DNA from: CAVVZJ01 sp963752755
GTDB taxonomy: Bacteria; Planctomycetota; Planctomycetia; Isosphaerales; Isosphaeraceae
DNA length: 64,000 nt
Reading direction: 5' to 3'
NCBI GenBank assembly: GCA_963752755.1
Contig: CAVVZJ010000003.1
Coordinates: 1,054,001-1,118,000, forward strand
The notes below the pieces were generated by a model. The model was not told where the DNA came from and did no database searches. It saw nothing but the letters and a program-made list of their open reading frames with translations. Positions 30,509 to 38,826 of the stretch are shown here, piece by piece (position 1 is the stretch's first letter; the number at the start of each line of letters is the position of its first letter). A program made the position numbers and the translations under genes.

Positions 30509-32295
30509 CTACCAGGGCAGGCCAAGGAACCTGGCGACGGCGACGGCGACCTCCTCGCGGGTGGCGGGGTCGGCGGGCCGGAAGGGGGTCGTGTCGTCGG
30601 CGGCGAAGAGGCCGATGCGGAGGGCGGCGAAGACGGCGGCGCGGTGGGTCGGGTGCGATCCGGTCGGCGTCGGCCAGGGCTGGCTCGTCGTCGGCCGGGG
30701 GTGTCGGCCGGGGCGAGGCGGGCACGGGCGCGGACGAGGGCGGCGGCGACCTCCTCGCGGGTCACCGCGTCGGCGGGCCGGAAGGCGTGGGTCGTCGTCG
30801 AGTTGCAGGATCTCGGAGGCGACCAGGGAGGCGATCTCGCCGGCGAACGGAGCGTCCTCGGGCACGTCGGCGATGTCCGGGCTGCGGGCCGCGGCGGCGG
30901 TAGAACCGAAGCGGTGCGGGCGAGCACGTCGGCGAACTCGGCGCGGGTCAAGGGCTCGGTGGGCCGGAAGGCGCGGGCGTCGTCGCACGCCATGATCCCG
31001 CGGAAGACCAGGGCCGCGATCGCCTCTCGGGCCGCGGCGGCGTCGAGGTCGCGGGGGCGGAGCGACTCGGCCGGCTCCAGTGCGGAGGAAACCGGGTCGA
31101 TGTCGAGCCGGACGGCCAGCAAGGCGTAGGAGTCCACGCCGTCGAGGCGGCCGAAGTGGCTGCGGGTGGCGTCGGTCCTGGTGAACGTGAAGCGGTAGCC
31201 GTGATCGCGGCGGAGGAAGAGGCCGACGCGGCGGTCGACCGCGCTGCGGGCCAGGCCGGTCGTGAGGGCCTGGCGAACGGCGAGCCGCTGGGAGAGGTCG
31301 ATCGTCGGTCCGAGCGGGTCGCCGTCGATCAGGTCGGCCGGGGCGACGGGCGCCTTGCTGGGGTGGACCTTGCAGGTCTTCACGGCCGGGTCGAAGCGGT
31401 CGCCGCGTTCGAGGTAGGAGAGCATCAGGCCGTCGGCGTGGAAGCCAAGGGGTCCGTCGGCGCCCTCGGCTTCGGAGGCATCGACGACGGTGACGCCGCC
31501 ACTGCCGAGAACCTCGATCGTGCCGTCGGGCCGGACGAGCAAGGCGGTGTCCTCGTCGATGCCGAAGCCCAGGGGAATCTCGCGCTCGACCAGCGCACGG
31601 GCCAGGCGGGCCAGACGGCCGCGCTGGCCGAAGTGCTGGTCGATCAGACCGCCGCGGAAGAGGCCGAGGCCCTGGGCCAGCACGGCGCCGCGCTGGTGGG
31701 AGGCGGAGACCAGGCCAAAGTCGAGGGCATCGAGCATGGCACCGCGGGAAGAGAGCATCGGGTCGCTCATGACGGCCGCACCCGCACTGGTTCCGGCGAC
31801 CACGCCCCCAGCCTCGAAGACGGCGCGGACGGCCTCCCAGGCGGGCGAGCCGGCGTCGTCGGGGCCGAGCAGAGCGCGGGCGATGTGCGCCTGGTCGCCG
31901 CCGCAGAAGAACAGGCCGTTGCAAGCGCGGATCTGCGACGCGATGGCCGGGTCGAAGGCGCTGCGGGCGGCGTTCTCCTGGGTGATCTCGATGACCGAGG
32001 CCGAGCCGGGCGGCAGGCCATAGCGGGCCGTGAGCAGGGCGACCATCCGGCGGGCGTCATAGTTGGAAACGCTGGCCGTCGGAAAAACCCCGAAGCGGGC
32101 ACGCTGCGGGCCGCCAGCCAGCTCGATCAAGGTCCGATGGACCTCGGTATTGGTGTCCTTCAGCCCGCCCCCGATGATCAGCAAGCTGCCCGGATCAGCC
32201 AGAGCCGGCGCCACCAGGGCCAGGGACGCCAGCAACGTGGCGAGGACAAACGGCCTCGCGCCGAACAATCGAAAATCGAGCGGAATGCTCGCCAT
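30509..32295 (-). CDS. cphB: Secreted cyanophycinase (S51) with SLH repeats
   Basis: Exported serine peptidase of the cyanophycinase family (S51), which degrades cyanophycin to Asp-Arg dipeptides. After a signal peptide (ATLLASLALVAPALAD), LLIIGGGLKDTN and RFGVFPTASVSN open the domain. The nucleophile elbow is GTSAGAAVMSDPM, and LIDQHFGQRGRLARL and GFGIDEDTALLV carry the other conserved residues. C-terminal to this are three SLH (S-layer homology) repeats (FRGIMACDDARAFRPTEPLTRAEFADVLA, HAFRPADAVTREEVAAALV, DDTTPFRPADPATREEVAV), suggesting cell-envelope anchoring. Frame breaks near 30,900, 30,785 and 30,700. ATG at 32,295 is used. Confidence 0.85.
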
Positions 32296-32529
32296 GCCTG
32301 GATGTCTCCTCATGGAGGTGTGGATGGGCCACGACGCCTCTTGCATCCTGTTGCCGGCATGACCGACCGAAGGAGAGCCAGTCGGCCCCGACCCGCCCGC
32401 GCCGGTGTGAAGACGAGCGGGTGGAGTGCGCTGAGATCTGGTGGAATCGTAGTCGAAGAACTGTTGAACGACCACGGAAAAATGGCCGATCCAGTCGGGA
32501 AGGGTCCGTTCCTCATCCGGGCCAAGGAG

Positions 32530-32715
32530 CTACGGCAGGCGGTTGGCGTGGCGGACGCGGGCGTTGTGAGCCCCGGGGTCGAGCATGACGACCCGCAAGA
32601 CGCCCGCCGAGAGGTCCTCGGCCACCTTGGCGAGCAAGTTCGACCCGCTCTCGCTGGGCGAACAAACCTTGATGGCCAGCGCGGGGACGTTGTCCGTGAT
32701 CGAAGGGGGGCAACC
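32530..32715 (-). pseudogene. Uma2-family endonuclease remnant
   Basis: Reads VPALAIKVCSPSESGSNLLAKVAEDLSAGVLRVVMLDP, clearly the C-terminal half of a Uma2-type (DUF820) restriction-endonuclease-like protein (family form: PDLAIEVLSPS...KVAEYLAAGV..VWVVDP). It ends at TAG 32,530 and lacks the N-terminal half. Remnant; its 5' end abuts the start of the dnaA-like gene. The rest of 32,296-32,718 holds no gene. Confidence 0.65.
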
Positions 32716-32718
32716 AGG

Positions 32719-33883
32719 GTGGAGGATCAAGCGACGACGCGGGAAGGATCGCCCGCCATCGGCAGCGAGGCGGAACGGGTGGCCGCGCTCGACGGCCTGA
32801 TCGTCGGGCCGGAGAACACCCTGGCGCATGCAAGCGTGCTGGCGCTGGCGCGGGGAGACGTCGTGGGAGCGAAGCTCTCGCCGCTGGTCCTGCACGGGCC
32901 GGCGGGCGTGGGCAAGTCGCGGTTGCTGGCGGGCTTGGTGGAGGCGTGGCTGGGACGGAGGCCGGGCGCGTCGGTGGCCCATCTGGGGGCGGAGGCGTTC
33001 GTGGCACGTTGCGCCGAGGCGGCCGGACGGGTCGGCGGCTGGGCCGAGCTGCGCGGGCAGTTCCGGGGGCTCAACCTGTTCGTGATCGAGGACCTGCACG
33101 CATTGGAACGGGCCCCGCTCGCCCTGGAGGAATTGGGCCACACGCTCGACGCCCTGGCCGAGGTTGGCGCGTCAGTGGCGGCCTCGGCGCGGGAAGGGCC
33201 GGGTCGCTGGTCGCAATCGGGCTGGCCGGCGCGGCTGGTCAGCCGGCTGGTCGGGGGCCTGGCGGTGCGGATTGACCCACCAGGGCCGGCGTCGCGGCGC
33301 CGGTTCGTGCTGGAGGGGGCCAGGGCGCGGGGCCTGACGCTCGCGGCCGAGGCCGTCGAGGCGCTGGCCGACGCGGCGGAGGGTTACCGGACCCTGGAAG
33401 GCTGGCTCGCCCGGCTGACCCTGGCCGCGCGACTGGAGGCCGGCGGCGGTCGCGGACGATCGCGGGTCCTGGATCAAGGACAGGTCGCGGCGATCCTGGC
33501 GGACGACGTGGCGGCGTCGTTGGAAGCCGACCGGGGCGGCTCGGGCCGTGGAGCGGATCGCGAGCGACGTGGCGAGGCGGTTCGGGTTGCGGGCGCGGGA
33601 CCTCCGCTCCAGCTCGCGGCGGCAGGCTCTGGTGGTCCCCCGGCACCTGGCGATCTACCTGGCCCGCGAGCGAACCGCTTTGAGCTTCGCGGCGATCGGG
33701 GCGTACTTCGGCGGCCGGGACGCCAAGACCGTGCGCCACGCCTGCCAGGCCACCGCACGCCGGCTGGCAGCCGACCCCTCCCTGGCGGCGGTCGTCGACG
33801 CGCTGGGCAGCCGGATGCGGCAAGACAGTGATCCGGAGGCCGGGGGTCGCGTCAACGACCGCCGCGGGCCTGCTTGCGGATGA
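32719..33883 (+). CDS. dnaA: DnaA-type replication initiator, lacking domain I
   Basis: AAA+ initiator of the DnaA family. Domain III has Walker A LHGPAGVGKSRLLAGL, Walker B LNLFVIEDLHAL, an Arg-bearing SRLVGGLAVRI box like the SRFGWGLTV of E. coli, and RTLEGWLARL matching the RELEGAL motif. Domain IV reads VVPRHLAIYLARERTALSFAAIGAYFGGRDAKTVRHAC; the DNA-contacting DHTTV is here DAKTV. The protein starts near domain III, with no domain I/II seen. GTG at 32,719 has GAAGGGGGG eight bases upstream. Frame is broken near 33,535. It overlaps the convergent TPR gene by 32 bp. Confidence 0.8.
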
Positions 33884-36020
33884 TCTCCAAGTTGCGCTGC
33901 GCCTCGGCATAATCGGGGCGAAGGCGAACGGCCGCGGCGAGGGCACGCTCGGCGTCATCCCGACGGCCGAGGCGGAAGAGGGCGAGGCCGAGGTTGTTCT
34001 GGACGTCGGCCGACTGAGGGGCGAGTCGGGCGGCCTCCTGGAAGTGCTCGGCGGCGCCGGCGAAGTCATCGAGGCGGACGAGCACGAGGCCGAGGTCGTT
34101 GCGGGCCTCGGGGTACTCGGGAGCCAAGCGGACCGCCTCGGCGAGCGGGTCGGCGGCCTCGCGGTTGCGGCCGAGTTGAGCGAGGGCCAGACCAAGCTGA
34201 CGCTGTGCTTCGGCCAGGGCGCGGGCGGGCGGGACGTCCGCGGCGACGGCGGCGGGGTCGGGAGGGGCGTCCTGGCGGAGCCGGACGACCTCGGCGAAGG
34301 CGTCGGCCGCCTCGGCGTGGCGGCCCTGGATGCTCCGGCGCGTCCGAGGATGTCGTAGGACGCGGCGAGATGCCGGCGGGCCGCGAGGTCGCGCGGCCGA
34401 AGCTGGACCGCCTCGTCGGCAAGCCGGACCGCTTCCGTGGCTTCGCGGGCCCCATCGTCGGCCTGGCCGGAGGCGATCAGCGCCGCGGCGAGCTTGGTGC
34501 GAACGTCGGCGCCTTCGGGATGAATGCGAACGGACTCCCGCAAGTGCTCCAGCGCCTCGGGATAGTCCTTCCTCTGCAACGCGAGCAAGCCGAGATTGGC
34601 GTGGATGTTCTCGTCGCGATCGGTGCCCACAGCCAGGGCGCGCGTCCAGAGGGCCTCGGGATCGCGCCAGGTCATGCTCAGTTGCCAGCTCAGGACGCCC
34701 AGGCCGACCGCCGCCGCCGTGCCGGCGAGACCCAGACCCAGGGCCGCGCGCGGTCCCCCGCGTAACGAAGCCCCCACCAGGCCCCCGGCCAGCAGCACGA
34801 ACAGGGCTGGTGTCGCGGCATAGGCGTACCGCTCGGCGACGAGGAACTCGTTCGACTGGAGCAGGCCCAGGTTCGGGGCGACGATCACCAGATAAGCCCC
34901 GACCGCCGCCGGCAAGGCCGGCCATCGCCGTCCCAGGGCCAGCACCGCCACGACCAGTAACCCCGCCGCTGTCGCGGCCAGGAGGAACCGTGTTGCAAAC
35001 GGATCAAAGTCGCGGGGCTGGATGTGGAAGGCGGTCAGGCCGGTCGGCACGAGCGTCTTCCACGGATAAAAGACGAGCCCGTAGGCCGCTTGCATCAGGC
35101 GATCCAGGGGACCATGGGCGTCGATCGGCCGGAACGATTCCGAGCGCGCCACGATCGCCCGGAATCCCACGAATGCCGCGATGGCGAGGAACGGCCCCTT
35201 CTCCAGCAAGATCCGGCCCGGCGCGGCCGTCCGGCCCGCCTCCTTCCGCCACGGACCGATCCGCCGCAGCGGGTAGAAATCCAGGATCAGCAGGATGACC
35301 GGCCCGGTCATCGCGACGCCTTTGCTCAAGCCGGCCGCGACGAACAGGGCGAACGACCCCCAGTAAGCCCGACTCCTCCAGAATGGGCCGGTCGTGTCGG
35401 TCGCGTGGACGTAGGCCAGGGTCGCCAGCAGGCCGAAAAGGACGCAGGGCAGATACGGCTGGCAAGACGCCCAGGCGACGACCTCCACCCGCAGCGGATG
35501 CACGGCAAAGAGCGTCGTCGCCAGGGCGCAGAACAGGAAGAAGTCGGTCCGGTTCCGGATCGACGGCTCGCCGAAGCCGCGCGCAACGAGTTCCAGCGTC
35601 AGGGCATACAGCGCCACCGCGACGGCCGCATGGAGCAGCAGGCTCGCCAGGTGGTATCCCCACGGCTCCAGGCCGAACAAGGCATATTGCCACTCCAGCA
35701 GCCACCAGGCCAGCGGCTGCCAGACCCCCAGCAAGGTCGCTTTCCAGGCCCAGGCGAGCTGCGACGGTCCGAGGCCGCGGAAACCGGGGTTGTGGAGGAA
35801 GTTGGCCTGATCGTCGAGCTGGTCGAGCCAGCCGTTGCCGAGGATCGGAGCGCACGCGACGACGGCCGCGATCGCCACGGCGAGGGCCAGCCCCGCGGCC
35901 CGGACGTCCGAGCCAGGCCGGTCGAGCCCGTGCCAGAGCGGTCGCGGCCGGGGCGGTTGCGGGCGACGGGTTCGCGACGGGTCGACGTCGGGAGGATGCT
36001 CTGGAGGCCGATTTCTTCAT
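33852..36020 (-). CDS. TMTC-like membrane protein with TPR repeats
   Basis: Multi-helix membrane protein followed by tetratricopeptide repeats, resembling eukaryotic TMTC O-mannosyltransferases and their bacterial relatives. The membrane half contains the family-like FAVHPLRVEVVAWASCQPYL block and LQSNEFLVAERYAYAATPALFVL (compare ADRYTY/LP motifs). The C-terminal half has about six TPRs (ENIHANLGLLALQRKDYPEALEHLRESVRIHPEGADVRTKL, YPEARNDLGLVLVRLDDFAGAAEHFQEAARLAP). Frame breaks near 34,345 and 35,940. Start at ATG 36,020. Likely function is glycosylation of exported proteins, inferred by similarity only. Confidence 0.78.
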
Positions 36021-36154
36021 GGATGGGTCGTGTTCGGAGGACGTGGGTCGTCGCGGGCTTCGCGAATCGCCCGCGGCCCGGCCCAAAGGGTAACGTCCTT
36101 CCCACCACGACGGCAACGCCCGCCCGCCCACGGGCCGATCGGACTACAATCGAG

Positions 36155-37163
36155 GTGGACGGCCTCAACGTTGACCGGGAGGATTCGTCCTTTGGAAATC
36201 GATCCGAGCTGTTCTGGAAAGAGGCCCTGGCCTGGCGCGAGTCGGCCTCGCGGCGGCGTGTCTGCCCAACGTGCTCGCCTTCGGCCTGATCGCCTGGGTG
36301 GTCTATTTCATCGACCAGGTCGAGGCCCTGAACCTCCGCGTCCCGGTGGCGCCCTACGAGGTGGCGGGCGTCCTGCTGGGCCTCCTGCTGGTCTTGAGGA
36401 CGAACGCCGGCTATGACCGCTGGTGGGAGGCCCGCAAGGCCTGGGGCGGAATCGTCAACCAGTCGCGCAACCTGGCGATCTCCGGGCTCACCTACGGCCC
36501 CGATGACCCCGAGTGGCGGCAACGCTTCGTCCGCTGGTCCGCCGCCTTCTGCCACGCCGCGCGGGCCAGCCTCCGCGAAGACCGCACGTCCCCGAACTGG
36601 TGCCCTTGCTCGGCCACGCGGAGGCCGCCCAGGTTGCCTCGGCCCCGCACAGCCCCAGCTTCGTGGCCCGGAAGATCGCCGAACTTCTGCGTCAGGCCCG
36701 CGACCACGGCGGACTCGACGGCTTCGGATTCCTCCAGGTCGATCGCGAACGGGCCTTGCTGATCGATCACATCGGCGTCTGCGAGCGGATCAAGCGGACC
36801 CCTCTGGCGCGCGTCTTCTCGATCAAGATCCGCCGGTTCATCCTCCTCTTCCTGCTGACCTTGCCCTTCGGCCTGCTCCACCGGTTCGCGACGGCCGAGC
36901 CCCTCCTCGTCCCCTTGATCACGATGCTCGTCGCTTACCCGATCCTCGGCCTCGACCAGATCGGCGTCGAATTGCAAAACCCGTTCCCCCAACGCAACCT
37001 CAGCCACCTGCCGCTCGACGCGATCTGCCGGACGATCACGTCGAACCTCCTCGCCCTGCTCGACGCCCCCGACCCGGCCGCCGCAACCTCGGGCGACGAC
37101 GGGCCGGCTCTCTCGGCGGATCTGAGGCCACCCGAGCCAACGGCCGCGCAACATCCCGGTTAG
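36155..37163 (+). CDS. Bestrophin-family (UPF0187) anion channel-like protein
   Basis: Bacterial bestrophin homologue: a pentameric membrane channel. Conserved blocks are LLGLLLVLRTNAGYDRWWEARKAWGGIVNQSRNLA, CERIKRTPLARVFSIKIRRF and YPILGLDQIGVELQNPFPQRNLSHLPLDAICRTI. Frame breaks near 36,250 and 36,585. The true start is unsettled: GTG 36,155 is open, but a TACAAT box at 36,145-36,150 implies a start further downstream; a GGGAGG at about 36,178 supports a start near 36,192. The last codons and the TAG stop lie within the 5' border of repeat copy C. Confidence 0.8.
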
Positions 37164-37450
37164 TGTGCTATAATTGACGTTAGCTCCTTGGCAATCCGGT
37201 CAGCTTCCCGACCCAGTCCCGGGCCCGGATCGCGATGCGACGCGACGCGTCTCGGACGCCGAACGAACTTCAAAATGGGTAATCTGGCGATGTAACCTTA
37301 TAATTTTTGCGGATTTAGTGGTCTTTCATTCTCCACGAGGGAAGGCGTCTCCCGGGCGTCCTCACGCCGTCCCGCAGGCGTTCTGAGCGCGTCGCCCAGA
37401 CGTTCCTTCGCGGTCCTGAGCCATCCTGGTCGGTCAAAAAAAGCGACTCC
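37164..37450 (+). repeat. Dispersed ~280-bp element, copy C
   Basis: The best-preserved plus-strand copy. TGTGCTATAAT starts directly after the bestrophin TAG, then GTTAGCTCCTTGGCAATCC, then the core CGCCGAACGAACTTCAAAATGG at about 37,258-37,279. The phased tract has CGT at 37,346, 37,357, 37,368, 37,379, 37,390 and 37,401, exactly 11 bp apart, and it ends GTCAAAAAAAGCGACTCC at 37,433-37,450. Confidence 0.9.
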
Positions 37451-37521
37451 GGAGCTCCAGTCGCGGCTTCTCATCACGGTTCGGAATCCGGCCTCCGGGA
37501 TTCCGCAACCCGCAAATCCGT

Positions 37522-37863
37522 TCACTCCAGGCCCGACTCGCGGGGTGGCTTGCTTGGGGTGGTGGCCCGGGAATCCTCGGGTGGGAGTCGGGTCCAGATC
37601 ACGGCCCAGGCGTCGCGGAGCGTCAGGAGGAAGACGAGGAAGAGGCCGAGGAATGAGCCGAAACCCAGGCCACTGAGCAAGCCGAATCCGAGGCCGAACT
37701 CGCTCGGGTCGAGGTCGGGGGAGCGCTCGAACTCGCGACCCATCAGCCATCTCACGAACGACGGTGCCGCCTCGCCGACACCGTAGCCGACGATCGCTCC
37801 AGCCAGGCCGAAGCAGGCGATGCAAAGGATCACGGTCACGATGGCTTGCCGCAACTTGAGCAT
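37522..37863 (-). CDS. Small two-helix membrane protein
   Basis: Intact protein of about 113 residues with two hydrophobic segments (AIVTVILCIACFGLAGAIVGYGVG and GFGLLSGLGFGSFLGLFLVFLLTL) and a Pro/Lys-rich tail. Start set by GGAGG eight bases before 37,863. No family recognised, and no operon partner on the strand. Confidence 0.6.
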   Translation of the reverse strand: MLKLRQAIVTVILCIACFGLAGAIVGYGVGEAAPSFVRWLMGREFERSPDLDPSEFGLGFGLLSGLGFGSFLGLFLVFLLTLRDAWAVIWTRLPPEDSRATTPSKPPRESGLE

Positions 37864-38008
37864 TGACGGACCCTCCACGTCGGGACTCGGAATCTCGGGA
37901 TTCCCTCGTGGATTCGCGGTCCGGGGCCGTCTATTGCGGGGTCGCCCGCCGCGTCGCCCCCGGGAGAGGGGGCCCGGGGACGACGCGGGGCGGGGCGGGA
38001 GCGCAGGG

Positions 38009-38341
38009 TCACGCCAGGGGGAGGGATCCGCAGGGTCGGGAGTGCGGAACGCGGGAGCGGGAGGTCAGGAGGTCGCTGCCCAGATCGTCACCCTCGGAGG
38101 TCACCAGCTCGCCGAGCAGTCGGAGGAAGCGTCGGCGGAGCACGACCGCCCGCCGCAGCACCCGGACTCGCAGAGCAAAGGAACGCTGGGCGTCCAGGCC
38201 CCGGTGGCCCGGCTCACAACGCGCGGCCACCGCCTTGAGGACGCCGTGGCGACGGTCCAGCCGCCGGGCCTCGACGGCCAGCGCGGCCCGGCGAAGGGCG
38301 TCCGTCGCGGGGCGGACGGTAGGCGGGACGGTCGTCAGCAT
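38009..38341 (-). CDS. Hypothetical small basic protein
   Basis: Possible 110-residue Arg-rich protein with helical heptads (VLRRAVVLRRRFLRLLGELV). ATG at 38,341 has AAAGGA seven bases upstream. Codon use fits the neighbours, but no family is recognised, so it could be a chance frame. The interval 38,342-38,826 between this gene and gyrA holds the gyrA promoter and no gene. Confidence 0.4.
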   Translation of the reverse strand: MLTTVPPTVRPATDALRRAALAVEARRLDRRHGVLKAVAARCEPGHRGLDAQRSFALRVRVLRRAVVLRRRFLRLLGELVTSEGDDLGSDLLTSRSRVPHSRPCGSLPLA

Positions 38342-38718
38342 GGACCCATCCTTTCGCGACGTGAGGGTCTCGGATCGAATCGGCAGGGCGAGGGCGAGAA
38401 GTGAGGCTCGAAGGGGTTGGGCGTTGGTCAGGCAAGTACCTGTGCCAGGGGCGGAGGGACGCCGGCTCGGAAGGTCGCGACACACCGGTTTTTCCAGAGG
38501 ATTCCGGCCCATTCACCGCCTGGCTCGCCCCCCTGGCTCGGCGTTGCGCTTGAAAGAAAGTCGCGATGGGCCCTGTAATTCTTGCGCGGCGATCGCACCA
38601 TGCACTCTTGACATCCCCGACAGGTCGGACTGCGTCGGGTGGTGAAGGGGCCGGGACGGCCGCTCATTAATGGTTACAATTTCACGACTTGCGACCGCCC
38701 CGGGGCGGCATCTCGCCC

Positions 38719-38747
38719 TTGTCCGGGAGGGGTGATTCGGATACAAT
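38719..38747 (+). promoter_or_regulatory. Candidate gyrA promoter
   Basis: TTGTCC (38,719-38,724) and TACAAT (38,742-38,747) with a 17-bp spacer, followed by an untranslated leader of about 73 nt to the GTG at 38,827. A sigma-70-type promoter of good fit. Confidence 0.5.
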
Positions 38748-38826
38748 TGAATCCTATGCAACTGCGTCCTCGCGGGCCGCCGCGAAGGCGGTCGAAGGGA
38801 CGTCGTCCGTCGAGGGATCGAAGACC

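Noticed and set aside
31156..32700. Long plus-strand frame extending upstream of the dnaA-like gene
   Set aside because: Before about 32,719 it is antisense to the cyanophycinase and the Uma2 relic; DnaA homology begins only near 32,760.
37258..37300. Mini-genes MGNLAM/MGNISF following the repeat core
   Set aside because: Only six codons, not preserved in copies A, B or E, and no ribosome-binding site; conserved DNA rather than a peptide is more likely.
37346..37411. Phased CGTC tract as a CRISPR array
   Set aside because: Units are only 11 bp with no repeat-spacer organisation and no cas genes are present.
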